From NCBI RefSeq assembly GCF_027887165.1, contig NC_077228.1, positions 106,962,043-107,026,042 on the forward strand: 64,000 bases of DNA. Direction: 5' to 3'. The translations under genes and the position numbers were made by a program. Positions 46,030-58,325 of the stretch are shown here, one piece after another (position 1 is the first letter of the stretch; each line of letters starts with the position of its first letter). The notes under the pieces are model-generated. The model saw only the letters and a list, made by a program, of their open reading frames with translations, had not been told where the DNA came from and did no database searches. This DNA is from Monodelphis domestica (taxonomy: Eukaryota > Chordata > Mammalia > Didelphimorphia > Didelphidae).

Positions 46030-46285
46030 TAGATCAAGTGGCAGATAGATAGCAAGAGCCCTGGTCCTGGAGTCAGGAAAATCTGAGTTTAAATATTGAC
46101 TCAGATCCTTATTCACTTTGTGACTTTGGACAAGTCACTTAAACAACGTCTGCCTCAGTTTCCTCATTTATAAAATAGAGATAATAAAAGCAACTACCTC
46201 ATAGGGGTTTTTTGAGGATCAAATGATATAACGTACAATGTTTCTCAACCCTTGAAATGTTGCATAAATGCTAGTTATTATTATT
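46030..46285 (+). repeat. CORE-SINE (THER1/Mar1 type)
   Basis: 'cctggagtcaggaaaatctgagtttaaat', 'ctgcctcagtttcctcatttataaaat' and 'ttgaggatcaaatgatata..gcataaatgctagttattatta'. Confidence 0.88.
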
Positions 46286-46479
46286 TCTATCTATAAAGAT
46301 CTGTGCTGTAGAAAACACAATTTTGAGAATATTCATAGATATCTGAACAAGAAGATACCAACCACACAGAAAAAGCTCTTTAGGACTCATTATTACAAAA
46401 ACAAACAAACAAAATAAGGCAACCTAAGAAAATTCCTCCCACATAATGGTTTTGATACATTGTGGGTTGCCAAAAAAAA

Positions 46480-46760
46480 AAAATTCAATGGATATTTTTG
46501 GGGAGTTTTGTAGAAGCTGCAGATGACATGTGAAGGCCAGAAAAAGACAGAAAGAAATTTAGAAACTCAAAAATGTATAAAATGTATGTGTAACATCAAC
46601 ATATTTTATCTTTTAATACTATAAATATATACAATTTCTTTCTTAAAGTTACAATTTACCAAAAGAGCACAAAAGCCAGCAAACAACACACAAAGGCTAG
46701 AAATGTAGACATGTTAAAAAGCTTATTAAGTCATAAATGCATAAAATACATGTTCTATAA
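46480..46760. repeat. unnamed dispersed repeat, shared with 16230-16420
   Basis: 'ggggagttttgtagaagctgca', 'gaaggccag' and 'gccagcaaacaacacacaaaggc' partly repeat internally. The family is not recognised. Confidence 0.5.
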
Positions 46761-47425
46761 GTTATGTGTAATATTACTTGTATAGCATATCTTTTTCTTT
46801 TTAATAACAAATCATACACAAATGCTTGTACTTAAGGCAGAATTGAAGTGAAGAAAGTATAGGGCCAAAGTTCCAGAGCTATGTGTCCATTTCTGGGCGG
46901 AATATGCAAACTTGATTCTCTCTACCCAGTTTTGTTTTAGTTTTATATTTTTGTGTGTTTTTTTCTTTCATTTCCCTAAGATGTATTCACAATCCGTATT
47001 GATAGGGAATCAATTCTCAAGCATTTTACCCTCAAAGGTAAATAGTGTAAGGCAGTCTCAGCTCACTTTTGCCATGTGATTACTCCTCTAATGACTACTG
47101 TTTGATGCCTTCACAGATCTTTAAAGTAATTTCTAGCCACTGTTGAGAAAAAGCATCAAGATTCTAGTCTTTTTCCCATTTTTGGTGTGTTTGAAAGGAT
47201 TACTCTCTACAGGTCACCAAAGAATGTAAGATTAGATCCTACATTGGCATCTCCTTTGAAGGGCTTCTGGCATTTTTTTTGCTATCTTTTTTTCTGTTAT
47301 GTACTTCTTTTTTTTCCTGAATGTTAAAATGAACTAGAAAATCGTCAAAAAGCATGGATATAACCCTATTCAAGTCAGAAAAAGAGATCTATATATAAAA
47401 CTGTGAATTTATCATAGTCTGTTTT
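46761..47425. other. unassigned, no gene seen
   Basis: No recognised repeat or gene. Confidence 0.3.
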
Positions 47426-47442
47426 AAAATAAAAATATTTTG

Positions 47443-47652
47443 GGGGGCAGCTGGGTAGCTCAGTGGATTGAGAGCTAGCCCTAGAGACAGGAGGTCCTAG
47501 GTTCAAATCTGGCCTCAGCCACTTCCCAGCTGTGTGACCCTGGGCAAGTCACTTGACCCCCATTGCCTAGCCCTTACCACTCTTCTGCCTTGTAGCCAAT
47601 ACACAGTATTGACTCCAAGACAGAAGGTAAGGGTTTTAAAAAATAAAAAAAT
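47443..47652 (+). repeat. tRNA-derived SINE with perfect duplication
   Basis: Near-consensus copy. The 17-bp duplication 'aaaataaaaatattttg' lies at 47426-47442 and 47653-47669. Confidence 0.96.
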
Positions 47653-47757
47653 AAAATAAAAATATTTTGAATATCATGTGGTACTGCCAATATTTCCCTG
47701 CTTGTATTTGTCCCTTCTGAACTTCCTTTTGCTTTCTTCTGTGACTTTAAAATAACT

Positions 47758-47925
47758 AAATGGCTCAGTGGATTGAGAACCAAACCTAAGTCTCAAACAT
47801 TTCCTATCTACCTGATTCTGTGTATGTCACTTAGCCCCCATTGCCTAGCTCTTATTGCTCTTCTGCCGTAGAACCAATATACAGTATTGATTATAAAATG
47901 GAAGGTAAGGGTTTTTTAAAAAATG
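47758..47925 (+). repeat. tRNA-derived SINE, degraded
   Basis: 'aaatggctcagtggattgagaacc' then a skipped B-box region, 'cccccattgcctagctcttattgctcttctgcc' and 'ggtaagggtttttt'. Confidence 0.85.
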
Positions 47926-48079
47926 TTTTCATGGACACTTTCCTTCTTTTATTTTTGGATCATTACCTCCGGTCTTTCCTCTCACTCCAAACAGAAATCA
48001 AGCAGTCAAGCAAAACAAATTGGAATTACATTGGTTGAATCTGAAAATGTATATCTTATTCTATACCTGCATTTCATTT

Positions 48080-49000
48080 TATCCCCATCAAGAAGAGCGT
48101 GACATACGCCATCATCAGACTTCTGGCATCATAATTGATTATTGCATTGAGAGGAGTTCTTATGTCTTGTCAAAGTTAGATTCTTTTACAATGTCATCAT
48201 CATATAAATATTTCTGGTTTTACTTACTTCATTCAGCCTCAGTTCATTACAAGACTTCTCAGATTTTAATATTTCTTACAGTGCAACAATTATATTGTAT
48301 TACATACCATAATTCATTCAGTCATTCTCCATTTGATGGGCACCCATTCTCTTTCCATAGTTCCAATAGTTCTTTCCATTAAAAAATAAAGTGTTGTCAT
48401 AAGTATTTTTGTATATTTGAATCCTTTCTTTTATCTTTGATTTCTTTAGAGTTTAAGCCTATTAGTGATATCAGTGGGCTAAAGGGTATACACAGTTTAG
48501 TAACTTTTTTGTTATGGTTTCCAATTGCTCCCTATATTGTTTGTCTCTTATTCTACAGATGGTCCAATAATTGTCATTTTACATTTTTGTCCTCTTTGTT
48601 AATCTGATAAATATGCAATGAAGTCCTCAGAGTTGTTTTAATTTGTGTTTCTTTTATTTTTTGATCTTTATACTCTGGAGTCTTTTTCATATATGATTGT
48701 TTGTAAATTGGATTTAGCACCATTAAAAATGACAGTTCATATCCTTTGACTATATATCTACTGCAAAATATCTCTCATTCTTATATATTAGTTACTATTC
48801 CCTATATATCTTAGAAATCTGACCTCTATCAGTGAAATTTATTGTAAATATTTTCCCAGTTATTTTTTTGCTTCTCATTTTAATGGACTCATTTTTATTT
48901 ATATGGGGATAAAAATTAATAAAGGTAGACTGAGGTTGAAAATTTTTTAGCTTTATCATCTCATTAAGACAGTATGCAAATCTATTAATGCAGTGGGTCA
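48080..49000 (-). mobile_element. old L1 ORF2 C-terminal half and 3' UTR, reverse
   Basis: 'cataattcattcagtcattctccatttgatgggcaccc' is reverse ORF2 (I-G-E-W-L-N-K). 'gattatcagt..gtaaatattttcccagttatttttttgcttctcattttaatgg' is reverse NWE.IF.F.L.D. Stops throughout. Confidence 0.75.
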
Positions 49001-49724
49001 AAAGGGCTGCTTCAGTATGGCCAAATGAGTGAGTCCCAAAGTGAAGACCAACTTATTCTTTTGAACTTAGATATGGGGGTAGGATCAAGATGGTGGAAAA
49101 GGTACAAGGATCCATCTGATTTCTACCAAATTACCCTCCAATGCCTCAAAATGAATTCTGGAACAGCATAGATTGCAAAAAGGAAAGGTAAAGTAATTTT
49201 TTAGCCCAAAACAACTTAGAAGGACAGTATGAGGGATATATAGTGTATAGGGAAGGAGGTAAAGTTCAAGGATCCAGGGCAGGCCCCAAGGAAGCAAAAG
49301 GCCTTGGGCACAGATGAAGCAGCAGCCACAGCTTCTGGAGCTCTCAACCACAGATGGTAAGGGGGATTGGACAGCTGCTCAGGAGGATATTTCAGGGGTC
49401 CCTTTGATGGCTCGGGGTGCAAAACTCTTGTTGCATTGGGCATAAGCAGAACCAAATCTCAGTCTTGGGACATAGTGGCAGAATAAGGGAGAGTACCAGC
49501 ATACACCAGCACTTGTAGACACAGTGTAAAAATGGACCCTGCTCATAGTTCCAAGGGGCAGAAGAGTACTTGGGGTTTCTCATAGACAAGAGCACAGGTC
49601 CAAAGGGTTTTAAACACACCCCTCACATACCACCTTAGAAGAACTGAAAGTAAATAGATCCCCAGTGCCAGTGATGGAGATGGACAATGGGCAGTGATAG
49701 AAGCAGGTCCCTCGTGTTCTGAAA

Positions 49725-50860
49725 TCTTGTATTTCTTACTAGTTTCAGCATTAGTCATGCATATATTATAAAATCTGTATTATTAATCAGTTTACCACCC
49801 TATATTATTAATCACCTGTCCTGGTTCTGTACTGCTCTGTTCTGTGCACCAGCTTTGTGCTGTTTCCATATTATTAATCACTTGTATTGTCCTATATTTA
49901 CCTTCATTCTGAACTTTGGGGCATTATTCATTACCTATTTTACAGTTCTCTACTGTACTACATCCTTCTGATGTTCCCATCTTTGATGAAGGCATTCCAG
50001 AAGGGTAGTGAGACCTCTCCTACATTGACAAATAATGGCAAGTGGGAAAATGGGGGGGGGGGGATTGAAATATGGGACGTGTGCACTAAGGGCTCTGATA
50101 GTCCAGGAGAATCCCCCAAACCTACACATGATCCTTACTCCCTTTCTGGTGTCCTCAAGATCACATGTCAGACCCAAGACCACATCTCTATTTGAATTTG
50201 TACTGTAAGTGTAAAAACAAAAACTGCAAATAATTTAAATTTGTAGTATTTAATAATTACAAGGTAAGAAAGGGGTGTGAGCAGAGGAAAGAGCCAGAGC
50301 CCCTGCTGCCTGCCACACTAGAGTCCCAGAAAAAAGCCCCTTCCAGCATGGGATCAGCAAATTTATAGACCAACCCACACCAGGATGTAACACAGGGATG
50401 CAAGAAAAGGGAACTCCAGGAAGAGAAAAGAACACTGGGAAATGAAGTCCCTGTTGCACAAATCCCCAAAATACACAGTACCCACCTTCTCAATTTTCCA
50501 AAGTTTTCTGCCTGTAACAACCCATAACACTCAGGGGTGGGCGATTCTGGGAAAAAGTAGATATGTCCCTAGAATGGGAGGCAACAAGCCCCCGGGCCCT
50601 CAATAAAAGTCCAAACCCTGATCAACACATTGGGCTACTCCATTAGCTCCAGGCCTAGTCCACCAGCCCCAAGGCTATTCTACTAGCCATTAGGCCATTT
50701 CACCAACCTAGATTATTATGCCATCTTAAAAAAAAAACCCATAATACAAAAACCTATTCTTTAAATAAAATTCTTTCATACTTCTGAATTAAATGGAATT
50801 TTGAGCCTTCCATTTTTGAGGTGAGATCCTACTACAAAATTGGGTGTGTTTTTCTAAATC
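49725..50860 (+). mobile_element. LTR-derived insertion in the old L1, composite
   Basis: Separates the L1 5' UTR ('ccctcgtgttctg') from its continuation ('cttggtacagtgctcccttc'). Holds 'ccctcaataaaagtcc' and LTR-like text, plus a reverse LTR inside. Family and limits uncertain. Confidence 0.45.
50204..50519 (-). mobile_element. short LTR, reverse
   Basis: Reverse strand TGTTACAGG...CTTACA. TATA-like 'tctataaatttgctg' and ZNF143-like 'gacttcatttcccagtg' occur on the reverse strand. Confidence 0.55.
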
Positions 50861-51683
50861 AGTAGCAATGCAAAGAACCTGAAGCTTGGTACAGTGCTCC
50901 CTTCATAGTTGCAGAGCCCAACTTTAACATTTTTTTGAACTGAAAAAAAAATTTGGAAAAACTAAGTAAACTACAACAAAAAAGAAATTCAACATAGAAA
51001 GCTATTTTGGTGACAGGATATGCTCAAACTCAGAAGACAATAAAGTCAATACTGCTGTATCCAAAGCCTCCAAGAAAAATATAAATTGCTCTCAGCCCCC
51101 CCACCCCCAAATTAATGGAGGAATTAAAAAAGGAGTTAAAAATCAAATAAGCGAGGTAAAAGAAAAAATGGGAAAACAAATGAGAGTGATACAGGAAAAT
51201 CATGGGAAAAAAAGTCAACAGTTTGGTAAAGGAGACAAAGAACAATACTGAAGAAATTAATACACTAAAAAACAGACTAGGCCAATTGGCAAAAGAGGCA
51301 CAAAAATCCAAAGAAGAGAACTTCTTAAAAAGTAGAATTGACCAAATGGAAAACGATATTTAAAAATGCACTGAAGAGAAAAACTTCTTGAGAGACAGAA
51401 TTGGTCCTTTGGGGAAAAAAGTAGAAAAATTCACTGAGGAAAAGAACTATTTACAAAGTAGAATTGGCTAAGTGGAAAAGGAGGTATAAAAGATTACTCA
51501 AGAAAATCATGTCTAAAAAATTAGAATTGGTCAAGTGGAAGCTAATGGCTCCATAAGACATCATGAAATAATGAAAGTCAAAAAGAATGAAAAAAATGTT
51601 AACTATCTCATCAGAAAAAAAAATTGATCTGGAAAAAAAAATCCAGGAGAAATAATTTAAGAATTATTGGACTACCTGAAAGC

Positions 51684-52632
51684 TGTAATGATTAAAATAG
51701 TTGGTGCCATAAACTGTAGTGATTAAAATAGTGGTAGACTTAAATTGTAGTAGATAAAAGAGTGGATGAGTAAATTGTGACCGCAGAAAATATGTTTTCA
51801 CTACAGTGTCTTGTTTTTAAATCAAATATATAAGGTGGTCACCAGGGAAAAATTCCCAATTATTCAATATACCCAAGTCAGCTGGGTTTTATGGAGATTT
51901 TAATTAATACAAATGAGGAATTAAGAAAGAGAGAGAGAAAAAAAATGAAATAATGAGAAAAGGGCTCTACCAGCCTAGGCCAGTCTGAGCCAGCCTAGGA
52001 AGAAAGGGATCAGTCAGTCTTTTATCACTCACCACAAGATCTGTCCAAGCAAGGATTCAGAGGGACAGAGTCTCCTCAGAGGGAGTTCCAGTCAGAGTCA
52101 GCCTCCCTTAGACTGTCTTCAAGAGACTGTCCCCTGCTCTCAGATTCTCATCTCCTTTTAAAGGGAATTTTCTCCTATGTCGCCTCCCCTAAGTTCTCAC
52201 ATCTACCAATCACAGTAGACATTTTCCAAAGAACAGACCATTCTTAGTTCGCACCTGAGTAGACTAATCTTTTGAGTAATTCACACCTGAGTAGACTAGA
52301 ATCTCTGAGTAAGTTCTCACCTCTTTGCTCCTTGTAAGTTCACAAGTTGCCTGACCTTTATAGGTACTTAGCACCCTTTTGTATTAGGTCTAAAAATAGG
52401 CACAGCTTAAGAACTTTTGTCTTACTATAAGTATGGGTTTAAGTATTTTTCATTGTTCAGCAAGGAGTTTCTTCCCCTAAAGAAGGCTTAAGTAGGGGTG
52501 GAGTAGAGGTCTCACATTCCTGATCTAAGTAGAGGTCTCACATTCCTGATCTAAGTTCCTTCATTGTTTTAAATGGGGAATGGTCTTAACCCAACCTTAT
52601 GAAGTAGGGTCTGAGAATTTTTAAGGTTCACA
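51684..52632 (-). mobile_element. solo LTR in the L1 ORF1, ERV1-like group
   Basis: 949 bp with the 4-bp duplication 'aagc' at 51680-51683 and 52633-52636. The L1 ORF1 text 'ttggactacctgaaagc|tatgatcaaaaaagg' is continuous without it. Confidence 0.95.
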
Positions 52633-53766
52633 AAGCTATGATCAAAAAAGGAGCTTAGATACCATCTTTCAAGAAATCATTAAAGAAAACTGCCCTGATA
52701 TTCCATAACCAGAGGACAAAATAGAAATTGAGAGAATCTACCTATCACTTCCTGAAATAATTCCCAAAATGATAACTTCCAGTAATAGCATAGTCAAATT
52801 CTAAAACTCCCAGGTCAAGGAGAAAATATTGCAAGCAGCTGAAAAGAAACAATTGAAATATTGTAGATCCACAGTCAGGATAACATAGGACTTTGCAGCT
52901 CCTATATTAAAGAATCAGAAGTCCTGGAATATGATGTTCCAGAGGACAAAGGAGATAGGACTTCAACCAGGAATAATTTCTCCAGCAAAACTGAGCATTC
53001 TCCTTTGGGGGAAAAATGAATGAGAGGACTTTCAAACATTCTTGATGGAAAGACCAGAGCTGAATAGAAAATTTAACTCTCAATTATAAGAATCAAGAGA
53101 ATCATAAAAAGGTAAACAGTAAAGAGAAATTAAAAGACATTTAATAAGGTTAAACTATGTACATTCCTACATGAGGAGATGATTCTTGTAACTCCGAAGA
53201 ACTTTGTCATTATTAGGGCCATTAGGAGGACATAGACAGAAGGTGAAGGTATGAGCTGAATATGATGGGTTAAGAGAAAATTTTAAATTAAATTAAGGCA
53301 TGAGAAAGAGCAACGCATTGGGAGGAGAGGAAAGGGAAAAATAGAACAGAATAAATTATTGCACATTAAGGAAGCATGAAACAGCATTCACAATGGAGGA
53401 TATGGGGATGGTAGAGAGGAAAGCATGTGAACCTTACTCTCATCAGAATTGTCTCAATCAAGGAAGAATATACACAACCAATTGAGTATAAAAAGCTATC
53501 TTACCCTTCAGGAAAGTAATTGGGGGTTGAGGGTGGAGAGAATAAGAGAAGGGAGGTGGGACTGATAGAAAAAAAAAGAACAAATTGGGTAAGGTGGCAG
53601 TCAGAAACTAAACAAGGGTAAATAGTATAGAAAATAATATAGTAATCATAATGGTGCAAATTTTTTTACAAGTCTCTCTAATAAAGGCCTTATTTTTCAA
53701 ATACATAGAGAAATGAGTTGAAAATATAATAATACAAACCATTCCCCAATTGATAAATGGTCAAAG

Positions 53767-54213
53767 TGTTGTGGGGTGTAGATGTGTACCCCTGGGGTTC
53801 GGAAAGGATAACTTTTGCAAGAATGCAAAACTCTGAACCTTAATTTAAAAGTAAAGAGAGAGTTTTACTAGTAATGTTGAATTTTTGGCCAGCAAGACAG
53901 CATGAGTGGGACCTGGGAGGTTGTTCCCAGAATGCCTCCATTCTGGGGTTTTTATGTTCTTCTACAGCAGTGGAGACCTGACTCTGGAGCAAGGGGTTGA
54001 GGGGAGGTTAGCCCAAGGGCATAGGGGTGGTTCTCCTGATTTGGAGGATGAATGAATAAGGTATGTCTCTTTGAACTCAATTCAATGGGACAATCAAAGG
54101 AGGGTAATCTTCAAGGTCAGGTGTTTTGGGTGGGGAATCGAGGGCCTAAGGGAGCAGAGGAATTTCCCTGATAATAGTTTGCCCAAGTTTCTGTGGGTAT
54201 GGTGTCAATGACA
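53767..54213 (-). mobile_element. solo LTR, same family as the 24-kb provirus
   Basis: 447 bp with the duplication 'aaag' at 53763-53766 and 54214-54217. L1 text 'gataaatggtcaaag|gatatgaac' closes over it. Collinear with 25712-26232. Confidence 0.95.
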
Positions 54214-54340
54214 AAAGGATATGAACTGGTAGTTCCCAGGCAAAGTAATTAAAGCTCTATAGTCATGGAAAAAATACTCTAAATTTCTATTATTTAAAGA
54301 AATGCAAATTAAAACAACCCTGAAGCACACCTATAATACT

Positions 54341-54893
54341 TGTTAAACTGGAAACACACAGAACTATTAAATAGTCAGAAAAACCAACTCTTTAATCAGG
54401 AGAAGGATAGGGTACAAATATTTAGACCTCCACATAGTCACATGCTCAAAACCACACAGAGCCAAAGGTTCTGGCTGGCTAATCTGGGTACCTTATCCTT
54501 GGGAGTGACACCACACTAGATGACAACTCCACTCCTAGGAACCATGAAAATTGGGGAACTTATATACCTCTTGAGGAACTGAGGATAGGAGAGTATGGTT
54601 AATTGGCTTTACAATGGCTACAAAGAAATGAGGAGTTCTAGACAAGAATATCAGGGAAAGGCTGATGCTTTACAATGGACACAAAAGGGAAAAATCCAGC
54701 TGAAGGGCTTGGCTACCACAGAAAGGATTCTGACACAATGGGAGAACCTACTAGGACAAAAGGGTATTTACAATCTGAAAGCTCCACCTAACTTTAAGGT
54801 CTATTGTTAGTCTGAAACTCTGAGTCTGGGATCTCCAAGAAAAATTCTCATGTGACAAGGTCAAACTTGAAGGTCTCTTAGGTTCCAATCTAT
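54341..54893 (-). mobile_element. solo LTR, first of a related pair
   Basis: Shares with 55056-55654: 'gtcagaaaaacca..tctttaatcagga', 'cacagagccaa', 'aacttatatacc' and 'tctattgt.agtctgaaact'. It splits L1 ORF2-end text. The limits are uncertain by about 10 bp; a 'ctat' duplication is possible. Confidence 0.75.
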
Positions 54894-55055
54894 CAGATTG
54901 GTTTTTATGCCAGAAAAGGAAAATGACAAAACTTGGAGGGGATATGGGAAATGCACTGTTGGGGGAATTGCCAACTGATTTAATCATTCAGGAGAGCAAT
55001 TTGTACCCATGCCCAAAGGGCTATAAAATAGTGCATATCCTTTGACCTATTAATC

Positions 55056-55654
55056 TGGGAAAAACATAGAACAACTAAAGAAGTCAGAAAAACCAAGTCT
55101 TTAATCAGGAAAGAGATAGTTTTCAATATTTTGGCCACCACACAGAATCAAGAGCCTAAAACCTCACAGAGCCAAGGCACTAGCACTCTGGCAGCAATAT
55201 CTCTGAGAGGATCATGGAACTAGATGATCTTCCCAAGAACAATAGAATTTGGTGAACTTATATACCATTTGGGTAACTAAGGGCAGGGAAGGATGGTTGA
55301 TTGGCATTACCATGGCTATGAGGAAATGAGAGGCCCAACCTATACTGACAGAATACAATAGGCTTGAGAAAAAAACTAGCCAGAGGCTGGGGTATCAGGG
55401 AGTGGTCTACTAACAATAGGTTCTAAAAGGATGGTTCCTACACTGGTGTTGGTCTTCTTGGGAATGGATCTGATACAATTGGGGAAACTTCTAAGAATAA
55501 AAGGGGACTTAACATTTGCTTAGATCAGCTAGTCCCACCTAAACTGGGATTATCAAGTACTTTAAAGTCTATTGTTCAGTCTGAAACTGGTGAGTTTGAG
55601 ACTTCCCTCAGGGGACAGGGGCAGAATTGGGGTCTCCAGATTTCAGAGCTAACA
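55056..55654 (-). mobile_element. solo LTR, second of a related pair
   Basis: About 600 bp, same family and orientation as the LTR about 160 bp upstream, in the same L1. Ends TGGG/TAACA; no clean duplication. Confidence 0.75.
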
Positions 55655-56458
55655 ATAACATGACTAGGTTTGTATCCCAAAGAAATAAAAAACAAAAACA
55701 AATAGGGGAATGACCTATATGTACAATAATATTTAAAGCAGCTCTTTTTGGCAGGGCAAAGATTTGGAAAGTGAGGGGATACCCATCAATTGGGGAATGA
55801 CTGAGTAAGTTATAGCATTGTATGTGTTCTTACAATATACAATATAGATTATAATGGAATACTTTATTGCTATAAGAAATGACAAACAAGAGAAAATCTG
55901 GAAAGGCACAAACGGAAGCAGAGTGAAATAAACAGAACCAGGAAAACATTGTACACAGTGAGAGGATACTTTATAATGAACAACTGTGAATAACAGCTAT
56001 TCTCATCAATACAATGATCCAAAACTATTCCTAAGGACTCATGATAAAAAATGGCATCTTCTTCCAGAAAAAAAAAAAAGAACTGAGTGAATCCAGAACA
56101 AAGCAAACTTTTTTCACTTTCTTAATTTTTTTTCTATTCAAGCTTCTTTGCACAAAAGGATCAATATGGGAAAATGTTTTGCATTATCACATATATAAAA
56201 TCCATATAAGATTGTTTACCATTTCAAGGGAGGTAAGGAGCTAGTAGATAGGGAGAGAGGGAGAGAATTCAGGACTCAATATTCTTTGAAAAATGTCAGA
56301 AACTTTTTACATGTAATTGGGGAAACAAATAAAAGAAAATTTAATATTAAAGAGAAAGAAAAATAAACTTAGGTGTGGCTTTCTTCTGATTATCCTGACA
56401 ACACATCATTTGGACCTAACCTGGCAAAGATAAGACAATTCCAATTGGTACATATATT

Positions 56459-56690
56459 AATGGGGGCAGATAGATGGTATGGTGAATGAAATGCTGGACC
56501 TAAAATGCGGAAGATCTGAATTCAAATCTGGCCTCAAACACTTATTAACTGTGTGACTCTGGGCAAGTCACTTAACCTATTTGCCTCCATTTCTTCATCT
56601 ATAAAATGAGCTAGAAAAGAAAATCTTCGCTAAGAAAATCCCAAATGAGGTCACAAAAAGTGGACAAAGTTAAACAGCAGACATTTTAAT
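56459..56690 (+). repeat. CORE-SINE (Mar1 type)
   Basis: 'gggggcagatagatggtatggtg', 'gatctgaattcaaatctggcctcaaacac', 'tgtgtgactctgggcaagtcac', and 'gaggtcacaaaaagtggac'. Confidence 0.92.
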
Positions 56691-57110
56691 GAGAAGGTGG
56701 AATGAGAGTCACTTTAGCTCCTCCCAGGTAAGAAAATGAAACTAGTCCTCAGATAATAGGATTATGCTATGGAGCTTGGGGGAAAAAAGTCTACCACAAC
56801 TTTGGTTGAATCAACTAGAGTGGGTGGTGGGTTAAGTAACAAAGGAACTTGTATTTGAGTTAAATGAGTGGTGAGTGAAGTTACTAAAGTGGACAATACC
56901 AGGGTGTAGATACAAATTACAATAATAGAATTGAAACTCAAATGACCTGAGGCTACCTGAGTAAAGGGTGGAGGTGAGGTAATTATAAGGCAAAAACTTG
57001 ACTTTTAGGCAAGTTTCTCTGCAATATAGGTGAAGAGTGAAGGGTAGAGTTTAGATTCACATGACATGGGAGAGTTGTTGTAAGGGATTTATTTCAGAGT
57101 ATTAAACTTA
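56691..57110. other. unassigned, no gene seen
   Basis: No recognised repeat or gene. Confidence 0.3.
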
Positions 57111-57470
57111 TGCTGGCTTGATTTAGTCTTAAAAGTAGAATTAAAATCAATTGTGATTTTAAATTTGGATGAAAATTTTTGAATTTGATCATCAAAATTT
57201 TTCAATTTTACTTCTTGTGATTATCCTGGGTTTGCTCAAAAAACTTTCTCTCTCCATGGTTGTGAAAGGTGTCTCCTATTCTCTAATTTATTTATGACAT
57301 TCCCTTTTATATCTAGGCTATATATCTATTTGGAGCTTATGTGAGATATAGTGTGAGATATTGGTCTACATCTAATTTCTCCCAGATTGCTTTTTAATTT
57401 TGTGAATAATTTTTGTCAAACACTAAATTTTTACTCCAGTAATTTGTGTCCATAGATTTATCAAACACAT

Positions 57471-58006
57471 GGATTGTTCAAGAAGGACTAGGACTTCTGC
57501 TTTGAGGGCTTGCCAAGACTTTTTCAGGGCTGCTCATCTACTCTTGGTGCCCACCTTTTACCCAACTCTCACCTGTGGTTCCAAGAGTCTGTGTGCACAG
57601 CAGTCAGACCCCAGTAAAACTGATTCAGCAGACAGGTTAAACTAGGTTGTGGGTGACCCACCAGCCTCAAACTTGATGGTAAGTTAGGGGGATGTCTACC
57701 CCAAGCATATGAAGACAAGCTCCTGGGGAATAATCAGATGAGAAGAATTTGTTTCAAAGGACAGAAGCCAGCCCAAGCAGCCACTGTGGAGCACTTAGAG
57801 TTAGGTCAAACTTCAAAGAGGCCAAGGTCATCCCTATCATCCTTACTTTTGTCTTGCCATTGGACTTGGAGGACCCTAGAAGAAAGAATGAGGCTGACAC
57901 TTTATGCAACTATGCTTCACTTCAATCTAAATCATGTACAAATCAAGACATCACCCCATGATGTCATTAGTTCTCTCTGAAAAGGAAGAATGAACAACAA
58001 TAATAA
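57471..58006 (+). mobile_element. dispersed retroposon family, copy 2, with duplication
   Basis: 536 bp ending in 'gaacaacaataataa', flanked by 'caaacacat' at 57462-57470 and 58007-58015. Collinear with 14197-14720. No reverse transcriptase seen, so it is non-autonomous. Frames open at 57738-57980 are not genes. Confidence 0.85.
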
Positions 58007-58325
58007 CAAACACATTTCTACGTTCAATTGCTTTGGGATCTTATATTTTTAATCTATTCCATTGACCAATTGACTTTTCTATTTTTTAGACAGAATCAAA
58101 TTGTTTTGAAGATTAATGCTTCGTAGAAAAGTGTTTCGATCTAGTAATGTTAGGAATATTTTTTCTCTCTTCATTTTTCACCATTTCCTTTGAGATTCTT
58201 GACCTTTGGTTCCATGAGATGAATTTTATTATAATCTTGTCTAATTTTCTAGTACTTGGTAATGTCAAAATGCCTCAGTTTCTCATGGCTTTGTATTGTT
58301 TAGAATTGTCTTGGTTTCTAGATTT

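Larger units (their letters stand above)
49077..56365 (+). mobile_element. old ORF1-only L1 (half-L1 / HAL1-like) riddled with LTRs
   Basis: Begins 'gggtaggatcaagatggtgg' (L1 5' end) and closes after an A-rich tail. The flanks 'aacttagatatgg' (49064-49076) and 'aacttaggtgtgg' (56366-56378) agree at 11 of 13 bases. Native parts are the 5' UTR (49077-49724 and about 50860-50930), ORF1 (about 50940-51683 and 52637-53100), the inter-ORF spacer, an ORF2 start region ending near 53652 ('tagtaatcata'), an immediate jump to ORF2 C-terminal sequence ('tttttttacaagtctctc'), then the 3' UTR. Removing the inserts leaves roughly 3.5 kb. ORF1 has many stops. Confidence 0.82.

Noticed and set aside
49085-49758. 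Overlapping reverse frames of 70-90 codons
   Set aside because: They lie antisense in an L1 5' UTR, a GC-richer stretch with few stops; no protein signature.
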